Assembly (NCBI GenBank): GCA_028015205.1
Contig: CM051514.1
Location: 44,036,150 to 44,100,149, forward strand
Origin: Mytilisepta virgata
Taxonomy: Eukaryota > Mollusca > Bivalvia > Mytilida > Mytilidae
Direction of reading: 5' to 3'
Length of the DNA stretch: 64,000 nucleotides
Below are positions 11,810-21,900 of this stretch, piece by piece. Under the pieces are notes generated by a model. That model was given only the letters and a program-made list of their open reading frames with translations. It was not told where the DNA came from and did not search any database. Within the stretch, counting starts at the first letter, position 1. Each line of letters opens with the position of its first letter. Both the position numbers and the translations under genes were made by a program.

Positions 11810-14272
11810 TCAAAACAAAAATTTGTACCTCATCACAACAATTCTTAAATCTCTGTGTTTATACAGTCCTATTATTTGACTATCAGTAATTTGATCTACT
11901 TTCTTTAGCTCATAATCTGAAGTGTCATCAACAATGAAACCATAAAAATGCCGATTAAAAGAGCTTGTTTTCAACTTTTTGCCAAGCACAAAAGGAACCT
12001 CATGAACCACAAAACATTGTTCAATTTTCATGAATTGATATAATGAGTCTTTGAAGTCTGTAACTAAGCAACAACCTTTTATGTACCGAATGCCTCTAAA
12101 AGTCAGTGACCTACACTGATATACCTCTGTAGAATCACCAATGTGGGGTGTCAATAGCCTTTGAACTTTATTTTTCAACAAGACAACTGGTACCATGCTC
12201 CCTCCAACAGTCTGTAGTTTGTCAGGGTTTAAAAATCTATCTTGACTTTGGGAAACACATTGTAAATATTGATGTCTTGTTGCTAGGGATTTGCAAATAT
12301 TTCTCTTGCATTTATTTCTTTGGGCAAGTTCTTTAAAATAACTGTGCTTTGCCTCAAATCGTAATGTTTGCAAATGAATAAGTGGGCCAAATTGAAGAAT
12401 TTGGTTAGGATAATGCAACATAAAATGAAATTTTGGTTTCAAGTGTTCATCTGGGAATTCTCTTAAAAATGATTCAAGAAAATCCTCAATAAGCTCTTTC
12501 AGATACTCAATATGACCTCTGCCTAATGCTGGAGCACACACATAAAAAACAACATCATGCAAAGATAACAGTGTTTCCCACTTTGGGTCTCCTACTGGAA
12601 CAAAATCAGCAATCATTAAAGGTAGAAATCTAAAAAGACACCATGACTGAGATGCAGACTGACTAACTTTAAGTTTTGCTAATGTTGATGGAAGCGTTTT
12701 TGGTCTATTTGCTCTGTCGACTTCAGAGAAGAAGAAATCAACTATTTGCCCATTCAGAAAATCCAAACTAAAAAATCCACTCTGAACACAATATTTCAAT
12801 ACATGGGTAATCACAACTGGTACAACTCCCTCAAATAAGTCATGGGCTAAATCAGAAGGCATCCCACCAATCACGTGATAATAATTGAGATCATTCAGGG
12901 TCGATTTCCCTTTCAATCCATATGTAGTTGAAAGATCTTGATTCAAAGAAACAATCCTAACTTGTTGATCATACATTTCCCTAGTTCTTATTGGTAAATT
13001 GTAACAAGAAACTCTTTGTTGCATTTGAGGTTTAGGTAGAAAACAAAATCGACAGCACCTTGCAGTTGTGAAACTTTCAACAAATCCACCAATAGCATGT
13101 GCCCCTAGATTGTCACCTATAACAGCAATAACACTACCTTGCAATGTGATGTTCCCTTCAGGTTTTTCAATTTGTACCCCATCAGTTTCTAAAGTTTTTA
13201 TATCTTGAATCAAAGGTTCTAAGACGTCTTTGAACCCAAAGGCTTTTAGGTGGTCTGATTCTACCAATGCTACAAGCTGAATAACATGAAGCTGTGATCG
13301 ATACTTTGGTGGGAGGTTTGCAAGTATCATATAGAATGCACCCAATTTATACTTTTTTACTGCATGCCCAATAGGATTTGAGACAGTAAAATCATCATAA
13401 AATAAAAGAATTTGTACTTTATTTCTGCCTTGTGCGAAAAAATTATTATTATTGCAGACTGAACCATCACAGATATCTCTTAATATATTATCATTTGATT
13501 TATGACCATTAATCACATATGAAAACACATCTTCGTGTGATAGAAGAGTTTTCAATGTCTCTAAAATAGGTACATATTGCATGGGACACGGCTTTTCATT
13601 CAAATTATCATTCAAAATAAACTCTACTGGTTCAACAATTTTTAAATGCTCTTTTGCATATTTGTTCAACTTTGTACTACTACTGAAATTAAGGAAGGCA
13701 TTTTCAACATCTGAATTTTCTTTCATCAATGACTTGCATTGATTTTTTACTTTCAAATTTGCATCCAAATCACAAAGAACCTTATCTAATTTGCGGCTTA
13801 CTTCAGCTTGGTGAAGACAAAACATATCACTGAATTCTTGCACAATTGTTGGCAAAACATTTGCAGGAAGTTTGCATTTTTCCCTAACATTTAACAAAAA
13901 CAATGCCATTTTCTCCTGGAAATCTACATGTACTTGTGTTTCAATTATATTTTGGTGTTCCTCATTTACCACACCTAAATTGTCTACATGAGCATCTTCA
14001 CCATCATCAACCTCTTGATGTGCTGTTAAATTAAGATATGAATCAGGTTCCTTTTGACTTTCACGGAACCTTGATAGATGCAAGTTGTAAAAATTGACAT
14101 GTTTTCGTCTGATGTGTTTTGTTAAAGAAAATACCAAGCTGTAATTTTTTTGACAACTGTCTACCCCACAAGTAATTTTAAAGCCATTCTCATGACTATG
14201 CACAAATCTATAGTGCAATAATAGATTTTGGTATGTGCGACACAACACTGCACATCGTGAACATGGAAACAT
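11810..14272 (-). CDS. Zinc-finger transposase-like protein (Tnp2/CACTA-type, ~820 aa)
   Basis: Single open frame. The first ATG after a TTG-initiated extension is at 14272 (MFPCSRCAV). The N-terminus has two C2H2 fingers: C4-x2-C7...H-x4-H, then C-x4-C-x12-H-x4-H ending IRRKH. A charged linker follows. The catalytic-like core has LLFYDDFTVSNPIG near residue 295, LGAFYMILANLPPKYRSQLH just after it, VIGDNLGAHAIGGF near 394 followed by a CCRFC pair, and SDLAHDLFEGVVP near 476. The acidic residues of the YDD, GDN and HDLFEG blocks are candidates for a DDE-type triad, though this was not verified by alignment. A C-terminal LRFEAKHSYFKELA block at about 647 is typical of this metazoan family. The stop is TGA at 11810-11812. 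A possible splice donor (GAG|GTACAA) lies just before the stop, but joining it to the next gene breaks frame, so I treat the ORF as a separate gene. No stops or frameshifts interrupt it. Confidence 0.78.
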   Translation of the reverse strand: MFPCSRCAVLCRTYQNLLLHYRFVHSHENGFKITCGVDSCQKNYSLVFSLTKHIRRKHVNFYNLHLSRFRESQKEPDSYLNLTAHQEVDDGEDAHVDNLGVVNEEHQNIIETQVHVDFQEKMALFLLNVREKCKLPANVLPTIVQEFSDMFCLHQAEVSRKLDKVLCDLDANLKVKNQCKSLMKENSDVENAFLNFSSSTKLNKYAKEHLKIVEPVEFILNDNLNEKPCPMQYVPILETLKTLLSHEDVFSYVINGHKSNDNILRDICDGSVCNNNNFFAQGRNKVQILLFYDDFTVSNPIGHAVKKYKLGAFYMILANLPPKYRSQLHVIQLVALVESDHLKAFGFKDVLEPLIQDIKTLETDGVQIEKPEGNITLQGSVIAVIGDNLGAHAIGGFVESFTTARCCRFCFLPKPQMQQRVSCYNLPIRTREMYDQQVRIVSLNQDLSTTYGLKGKSTLNDLNYYHVIGGMPSDLAHDLFEGVVPVVITHVLKYCVQSGFFSLDFLNGQIVDFFFSEVDRANRPKTLPSTLAKLKVSQSASQSWCLFRFLPLMIADFVPVGDPKWETLLSLHDVVFYVCAPALGRGHIEYLKELIEDFLESFLREFPDEHLKPKFHFMLHYPNQILQFGPLIHLQTLRFEAKHSYFKELAQRNKCKRNICKSLATRHQYLQCVSQSQDRFLNPDKLQTVGGSMVPVVLLKNKVQRLLTPHIGDSTEVYQCRSLTFRGIRYIKGCCLVTDFKDSLYQFMKIEQCFVVHEVPFVLGKKLKTSSFNRHFYGFIVDDTSDYELKKVDQITDSQIIGLYKHRDLRIVVMRYKFLF

Positions 14273-14500
14273 TGTCCAACAGTTGAGAAGAAAACTATTT
14301 TGACAGTGCAAAGTACATGTAAACTACATTATACTTGCCTTGAAATATACTGTATTAGTATAAACAGGATATTATGGAGTACAATTTGAATTGTAATTAA
14401 CAGTCTCAAATCTGAAAAAAATATAATTTGCATAAATTTGTAAGATTTACTATCTTTGTTAGTGACAGGACAAAGTCCAACTGTCCCCGGTTCTTATACA

Positions 14501-14758
14501 CCCGTGTATTCTGATACTCAGAACCGATGCTGGCACCAAAAACACTGGTCACGTGACTTGTAATGCATGTGTTGATTGGTCAGGCTTAAAAAAAATGTGG
14601 TAAATGACACAACGGAACACAGTTTTCAGTGCATCTGACTGCACCATGATTTATTGTGACTATAAATTCAAATCTGACCAATCAAAACACCCGTTACAAG
14701 TCAACTGAACCACACCTTTTAGTGCCCGCACTGGTTCCCAGTATCCGATTATACAGTG
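14501..14758. repeat. Imperfect inverted repeat upstream of the transposase gene
   Basis: The left arm (about 14501-14586) and right arm (about 14674-14758) are inverted copies at roughly 75-80 percent identity. Shared blocks include GATACT-n-GAACC, GACTTGTAA and TGATTGGTCAG. Each arm contains an inverted CCAAT box (ATTGG). No target duplication was found. It is either an old MITE or a duplicated promoter module for the minus-strand gene starting at 14272. Confidence 0.6.
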
Positions 14759-15395
14759 TGCTTTAGTTAATAGTTTTGTTTGCTTGGTGCATATTGAGTG
14801 ATGTTTGGTTTGTATTTCTGTTATCATGGGGGTTCTTCTTCAACTAAATTGCTCACTTCTGTATGACGGGTGCAATACAAAGAGCAGAGGATGCTAACTT
14901 TTCTGGAACACCTGATGATACTCCATTTGGTTTTAATTAAGCTCACATTTTTAGTGCTTTGTTTTCCTTTTTATTTGTGTTGCCTGGATTATCTTTTTTT
15001 TTGCATTTTGCAACTGTATTTATTTGTTGATGTTTCTTATACACCTGTCATGTTTTCACATACACATAACTGGTAATGAGGACACTTAAAATTACAAGTC
15101 ACCTGCACCACATCTTAGTTCCATTTTCTGAATACATGTGAAATTAAAATTTTTGTTAAATATTTTTAATTTATTCAATTAAGGTTTCAATTTATCAAAT
15201 AAAATTAAAAAACAATGACATTTTGTAAATTCTGTTAAAACAAGTTCAACATCTACAAGTAAAACATTCCGCAGTTCAACATTATTCATTTGTTCATAAT
15301 AATATACCAGTACAAGTAAGATTGTTCATGATAGTATAAGCTCGTTCAACAGTGACATAGTTTATAGAGGTTTCATTACTGAACAGTTTTCTTTA
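14759..15395. other. Non-coding spacer between two minus-strand element genes
   Basis: No coding signal was found. A minus-strand AATAAA occurs near 15170, about 225 bp after the stop of the small gene at 15396, and could serve as its polyadenylation signal. Confidence 0.45.
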
Positions 15396-15851
15396 CTAAA
15401 ACTTCATTTTTCTTATTCTAAGGGCACGTTTTTGTAACATTTTCAGTTCTTCCCATTTGACTAAGAGTGGATCATTGGCTTCTGTATAATGTTGTAAAAT
15501 GCCATGATGATTTTTGTCCCTGGGCTTAACACTTGGTTTGCTCGAGCTTTGACTTGATTTTACGGAGTGAGAAGAACTAGCTTTGTCGTCAAAAATACTA
15601 TTGCTGCAGCTTGATGTAGTTGATGACGAATCGCAATGTTTTTCATTAGAACAGTTAGTTATTGTCACAGCCTCTTCTGTTAATTTCAAATTATTCGAAA
15701 CGCCTTCTTGGCTATTAGAAGTACTAATTTTGTCCTCGGTAATGGGGATAAATGTTGGATTGCCTGTCATTGCATTTTTCTTTTTTAAAATCTGATTCTT
15801 CTTGCGCCTCTTCTGGTATTCTTTCCTCTTGATTTTATTGTGTTTACCCAT
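15396..15851 (-). CDS. Small Lys/Arg- and Ser-rich protein, 151 aa, unknown function
   Basis: ATG at 15851 (MGKHNKIKRKEYQKRRKK) lies 23 bases after a good acceptor (TTATCTTTAG, exon start about 15874). This is preferred over the longer frame, whose N-terminus is minisatellite sequence. Residues 1-30 are strongly basic and nuclear-localisation-like. The middle (about 75-110) is a Ser-rich run. The C-terminus is basic and helical (WEELKMLQKRALRIRKMKF), then TAG. No family was recognised. A candidate 5' exon ending at 17743 (GAG|GTAACT) would make the higher-order minisatellite an intron. It contains an ATG (17792) opening a short frame that is not in phase with this CDS. Being inside the transposon, it may be a third element protein. 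Confidence 0.5.
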   Translation of the reverse strand: MGKHNKIKRKEYQKRRKKNQILKKKNAMTGNPTFIPITEDKISTSNSQEGVSNNLKLTEEAVTITNCSNEKHCDSSSTTSSCSNSIFDDKASSSHSVKSSQSSSKPSVKPRDKNHHGILQHYTEANDPLLVKWEELKMLQKRALRIRKMKF

Positions 15852-16038
15852 TTTCAGAATTTTTTTTGGAAAATCTAAAGATAAAAAGGCAATATGTTTA
15901 CTATAAATAACTGAGGTGGTTTTAAGGGGGTCTTGATGTGTGCCTTTCCCAAAATCCCAGACCAGGCTTAATTTTCGAGTCTTCTGACAAAGTTTAGTCA
16001 GGTTCTTTGTAATTATAATCTCATTCAAAAATTTTACC

Positions 16039-17152
16039 AAAATGTACCACAAGCACCGAGATTTGCATTCACTCTTCTTGAGACACAAATGTTTCACAAG
16101 CACCAAGACTTTGTCATTCACTCAACTTGAGACACAAAAAAAATGTACCATAAGCACCGAGATAATGACAATTACTCATGTTGAGAAATAAAATGTACCA
16201 CAAGCACCGAGATCAGCATTCACTCTTTTTTAGACACAAAATGTTTCACAAGCACCAAGATTTTGTCATTCACTCAACTTGAGACACAAAAAAAAAATGT
16301 ACCATAAGCACCGAGATAATGACAATTACTCATCTTGAGAAATAAAATGTACCACAAGCACCGAGATTTGCATTCACTCTTCTTGAGACACAAAATGTTT
16401 CACAAGCACCAAGATTTTGTCATTCACTCAACTTGAGACACAAAAAAAATGTACCACAAGCACCGAGATAATAACAATTACTCATCTTGAGAAATAAAAT
16501 GTACCACAAGCACCGAGATTTGCATTCACTCTTCTTGAGACACAAAATGTTTCACAAGCACCAAGATTTTGTCATTCACTCAACTTGAGACACAAAAAAA
16601 ATGTACCATAAGCACCGAGATAATGACAATTACTATTCACTCTTCTTGAGACACAAAATGTTTCACAAGCACCAAGATTTTGTCATTCACTCAACTTGAG
16701 ACACAAAAAAAATGTACCACAAGCACCGAGATAATAACAATTACTCATCTTGAGAAATAAAATGTACCACAAGCACCGAGATTTGCATTCACTCTTCTTG
16801 AGACACAAAATGTTTCACAAGCACCAAGATTTTGTCATTCACTCAACTTGAGACACAAAAAAAATGTACCATAAGCACCGAGATAATGACAATTACTCAT
16901 CTTGAGAAATAAAATGTACCACAAGCACCGAGATTTGCATTCACTCTTCTTGAGACACAAAATGTTTCACAAGCACCAAGATTTTGTCATTCACTCAACT
17001 TGAGACACAAAAAAATGTACCATAAGCACCGAGATAATGACAATTACTTATCTTGAGAAATAAAATGTACCACAAGCACCTAGATTCATGACATTCACTC
17101 TTCTTGAGGCACAAAAGGCACTACATGCACCGACATTTAACCACCTTGAGAA
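16039..17152. repeat. Higher-order minisatellite (3 x ~50-bp subunits, ~7 copies)
   Basis: Three related ~50-bp subunits alternate: A (ATGTACCACAAGCACCGAG), B (ATGTTTCACAAGCACCAAG) and C (ATGTACCATAAGCACCGAG with GAGATAATGACAATTACTC). The A-B-C trimer of about 152 bp repeats about seven times, with one C/A fusion near 16620-16640 from unequal exchange. It lies inside the transposon, immediately 5' of the small basic gene and possibly in its first intron. Confidence 0.9.
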
Positions 17153-18436
17153 ACATTGAAAATACACAAAAATTGCAACGCCTTTTAAATTTTTTTGCTG
17201 TATTGCTATCTATATAGTGTGATTAAAGTGGGAAGTGGAACGGACAGATTTTCGAAGGCTTAAAATAGGATTATGTACCAATTTTTGTCAATTTGTGTCA
17301 TTATTACATGTATGTTATGTTTGTTTTTATGTTATACATCTGTTTTTATATTTGGTTAAAAGCTCTTCAGAGTTTGTATGCATCGAATCAAAATAAATAT
17401 TTCTTATCTTATAACAAGAATGAGGGTGCTTAGGGATTCAGGGAATTGTTAAAAAAATAGTTTCTATTTATTTTGCTGTAACTCAATTGTAATGGTAAAA
17501 TAGCATCAAAGGCTATTTTAATTGTTCTAATATGAGCCTAAACTTCTCTAAACTGAAATAGGTTCCGAGCCAACTTGTGAAAATGAGAAGCCTTGGGAAT
17601 GGCCATAGCCGGGCATAGGCAAAGCACATACACAACTGCACTTGACTCTGTAGTCATGTAGGTGTTATTCCACCTTTTCAAGAGCACCTCTGTAAATAAA
17701 CTGACAGGCTATTTCTGCACATGCATGGTCATAACTAGTTACCTCGATGATAAGTAGTGAAACAACGCTGTGATATTGATATTCTTGTCCATGTCCGCTG
17801 GCAATGTCAACAAACAGAAAATAATACCCAAAACAACATCGTACCCAACTTCCGGTTAACAGTTTTCGTGAACCAAGACTATTATATATGATATTCGCTT
17901 ATTTTAGACCATTTTTGCATAATAATAGTATATAAAATCATTGACAGAGATAAAATTTATCGTCATTGATTCTAAATTGAGGATGGCACGAGATTCCGGA
18001 CCCCCCCCCCTTTTTGCTCTCTCTGGCTGCCTTGTCGTTACGCTAACATTTACGTTATGCCTGTCACATATATCACTCGGGAACTACAGATTCAAAAACC
18101 ATGAACGAAACTGTAACATAATCTTTTGTGGTTGTTTCATGCAAATCGTTAAACCTTTTAGCGGTTCCCCCTTTTCGACTTCAATGACGATTTGTCGATT
18201 TAATCTACACAAATCGGCACAAACTAATTGTTATGTAGGCTCCCTTTTAATTATTTCAAGAATCAATATAAAATTACAATGTTAAATCAATTGTATACTT
18301 ACATTAGACAAATTTTTAAACAATTACAGCTTGTAGTTTCTTGTTCGAACAAAGAGCGAATGAGCCCGCGAAAATATGCGCGTGAAATCCGATACTTCCT
18401 GGGCACACCACGTGGTGTACGACTATCCGCATGGTC
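17153..18436. other. Right interior of the element; candidate 5' exon and promoter side
   Basis: No long ORF of note. A possible minus-strand 5' exon spans about 17820-17743: an ATG in good context at 17792, then 16 codons, then the donor GAG|GTAACT. As the upstream end for all three minus-strand genes, this is the likely promoter side. A C-run lies at about 18000-18010. The 114- and 83-codon ORFs at 17941-18479 have no recognisable content. Confidence 0.35.
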
Positions 18437-18582
18437 AATAGATAAGTTGACCACGTGGGTAGTCCCTCTGACTACCTAGATAGTCATGTTGACTAAGTTA
18501 ATAGTCGTTTCTCTGTCTGACTACCCATAACCGGGATTTTGACTAGTTGATTTGTCACAGTGACTAATTAAAATTATCAGTG
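18437..18582. repeat. Right subterminal array and terminal inverted repeat
   Basis: Five to six AGTCA/TGACTA palindromic units precede the terminus TTAAAATTATCAGTG, whose reverse complement matches the left end at 4741. The array is shorter than the left one (about 145 against 375 bp). Such asymmetry is common for subterminal regions of CACTA elements. Confidence 0.8.
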
Positions 18583-18957
18583 CATAGAGAAATCGTGAAA
18601 CTGTCAAACAGAGAAATCGTGAAACAGGTAACATACAGAATTCGGGACCAAAAACATAGAGAATTCGTGAAACTAGTAAGTTAAACACAAATAATTCGTG
18701 AAAAACAGTAACAGATAATTCGTGAAAAACGTTAATCATAGACATTTCATAATACCTTAGAGAATTCGTGAAGTTAAAAACACAGAGTATTCGTGAAAAC
18801 AGGAACAGAAAGAATTCGTGAAAAACAGTAATATATTATAGAGAATTCATGAATGCAGTAACACAGAGAATTCGTGATAAACAGTAACATAGAGAATTCG
18901 TGAAAAACAGTTACACAGAAATTCGTGAAAAACAGTAACACAGAGAACAAATAGTAC
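18583..18957 (+). repeat. GTGAAA-type minisatellite, right portion
   Basis: About 12-13 units of AGAGAATTCGTGAAAAACAG plus a TAACAC-like spacer, period about 25-30 bp. It is in the same orientation as 4672-4740, so the two pieces formed one array before the transposon inserted. Confidence 0.85.
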
Positions 18958-18984
18958 AAACGGTAATATCCAAAGGGATAAAAA

Positions 18985-21900
18985 CACACCAACGAGAAAG
19001 AATGTTAATCGCTGTAAATTTCAATTTAAGACGCAATGACCTATAGACATTGTATTATCGAATTTATCGCTTAAAATCCATGGCAAAAGAAATATGAATA
19101 AATTTGATGGACGATAATATGACAAGTAATATATCATTTGGTATTTTTTTGGTAACAGTGTTAATACTGTGTTTACAACATAATCAATATATGCAGAACT
19201 AATGTAGTCTTATTTGTCAGATCTAATTTGACGAACAATCACTTCCAAGACTATTCGGTAGACAAATGTGATGAATTTATCAATAATATAAGATACGTTT
19301 CGAATGAAATCACGGAAAATGTATCAAAGATCAAATAATTTAGATTTGGTCCCTGTTATTTATTTGAAAAGCTTAATTAAAGCATGTTTTGTAGAACTAC
19401 CCAAATATTTGGCAACAAGGAAAACTGTAAGCATTTTGATTGCTAAGATTGAAACCTAAAACAACCAGAATATTGTTTTTAAATATGAAAAGACCGAAAT
19501 TGACAATTTTCAAAATACGTGTATTGATATGCAAAAATAATACAAATCTTGCATCGATATTCCTACATAAATTGTGATTTTTTCGACTATATAATTCGTC
19601 GTGTATGAGGTTCTGTTTTATAATATATCTTCATAGTAGTGTAACGGTGAGTATTGTAATCTTTATCCATGATTTCGTGTTCGCCCTGCTTTGGGTAACA
19701 TTTTTGGTATTCTTACAAACAGGCGTATCCTTTTGGAGGTATAGTTTTTGTGTTGTCTTGTCCTAGCTTTGATCTCGTAAATTCGCCTTGCTTTGGATTT
19801 GTCTCTATATTAACAAAGACGAATTTCAAAATTTACTTAAATATTTTACATTTATTTACATTTAATGTTAAAGTTGGTTTAAATATTAATACCATTTTAT
19901 ATATATTATATGACGAAATCAGATAGGTTTGACGTGTGAATATCTTCTTTCTTAATCTTAAATGAAGATTACTCTGTGTCAGTAAAAGGATCGTATCAGG
20001 GGAACCAGTGGGAGATTTAATGAAACATTCACTCATTGTTTGACCCACATAATTTAGGAACTATGTCTAAAATTTCTTCAAAATGCCAAGAAAAACTGTA
20101 ACGCTATACATTTATTTTTCTTGCATTAGTAAAATATGAAGATTTGTTCACCGAGGATAGACATGTTTCCCGAGGGCTTGCTCTACTCCACTAATTCAAG
20201 TTAAATTCTGAGAATTTCGAATAACTGGGATATGATAGTGAAACACGAATCTGAAAGGGAAACACGATGTTTTGTTCAATATCACGTGGGAGAGTCTCAA
20301 CCAATAAAATATGTACATAGCTATGAATTAATATATATATATTGGAATATTACCTTTTGTTTCCTTGTGTAGTCGTGAATAATTCATGCCATTTCCAAGG
20401 TTAGAAGTCTCAAACATTCTGCGAGAGCAACACTCTATTTTCAGTTTTCTTTATTTTGCTGTGAAAAATGACGTCACTACAAACTGCAAATTATGTACCA
20501 AAATGATTTAACCATGCTGATATTTAGAGTAAAGCCATGGCATTTTCATCAGGAAAGGAAATCAGATAATGACAAAAATCATTAATACGCTACTTTCAAA
20601 AGTTAATTTCAACTGCGTTACACAACATTGCGTTTTATGTATCTTTTGTGCAGAATGTGTATTTTCTAATAGAATATAATTTATTTTAATTTCCCAATTA
20701 TGACCCTTTATAAATGTTATTTATCATAGTAGATCGGTATGTAATGATAGGATGAGATAACTGCCATTTAATGGATCACTGATCCCTTTCTATACCAACA
20801 AAAATATATCATTACATTCCTATGTCACGAAGATATTGTTTACATACCTGATACGGTTAAGTAGAAACTAAGTTTATTCAATAAACAACACTGCAAATAC
20901 TTATTTTTCGTGGTACGCCAGTTTTCGTGGTTTTCGTGGACAGATCGATCCACAAATTTAAGAACCGAACGAAATATGAATCATTCTTACAATGTTGTCT
21001 TTGCTTAAACCCTAAATAGAATAGAGATGAAAACGGGGAATGTTTCAAAGAGACAAGAACCCGAACAAAGAGCAGAAAACAGCCCAAGGCCACCAAGCCG
21101 GCCCCTAAACAATAATGCATACTAGTTCATGAACGGACGTTTATACTTTGAAATTAGTCAAATGCAATATAATCATTGATCATAATTAAAAGGAAAACTT
21201 TTTATGTATCAACTTCAACATTTATTTTGAAAATTCATGAAATCCACGAATATGCCCGTGTTCGATAATACAAGACAAGGCATGCATATATACCTATATA
21301 AAGAGAACAAATATACGAACCAGCTGTACGGACTGTTTTGATTATTATTTTAATAAAAGTGTTACGAACATGCTGATTTTGTATTGGCACTGTGCCGGTA
21401 TTCGTACTCTCGTACAGCTGTATTTGTCCTCGGGACCAATAGAGCTTACCTTGTATCAATATAAGGGCCAATGTCAGCAAGTAAGTAACACTATAGAACA
21501 AATATTGAAAAAACATAAACAAAGAATAAAACAAAATCAAGCCTGTTATTTTGTGTAATTTTCATTGTGCATCAATGTACGGATGTCACTAGATCGATAT
21601 CTGACAAAGGATTTCGCCTGCACCGGTAATTATGGCCGTCTTGAACTTACAGCAGGTATTTTTATGCCTCGCTGTGACTTCGAGACAAAGTCAACAGTGC
21701 AATATATAAAAGTGCTCTCTTTAAACAAAGTTTAAAAAAAAAGTAAATGTACTTCACAAAATATTGTCTTTTTACCGAAAGGTATCATCCGTGTAATGGT
21801 GTTGTTAACATTTTAATATACATTTAATATGTTAACTGATTACACCGGTTTATTCTTTGTTACGGGTATACCTGATAAAGGTACATTTAGGTATTGTGCA

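Larger units (their letters stand above)
4741..18582 (-). mobile_element. ~13.8-kb CACTA/EnSpm-like DNA transposon
   Basis: The left end begins CACTGATAATTTTAA followed by ATAGTCAC. The right end is its reverse complement with one mismatch in 23 bp, and similarity continues for about 45 bp. The left flank ends ...GTACCA and the right flank starts CATAGAG, so removing the element with one CA restores an ordinary unit of the surrounding GTGAAA minisatellite (2-bp CA target duplication). Both ends carry subterminal arrays of AGTCA/TGACT palindromes. Inside, on one strand, are a zinc-finger transposase-like gene, a seven-exon accessory gene and a small basic-protein gene. Known biology: CACTA-group elements have CACTA/CACTG ends, 2-3-bp target duplications, subterminal repeats bound by a helper protein and a Tnp2-type transposase. 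Inference: this is one such element, apparently uninterrupted. The exact superfamily (EnSpm, Mirage or another) is not proven. Confidence 0.72.

Noticed and set aside
10836..14272. Fusion of transposase and SAMD3-like genes through donor GAG|GTACAA near 11828
   Set aside because: Joining to the acceptor at 11415 puts the downstream exon out of frame; each ORF has its own plausible start.
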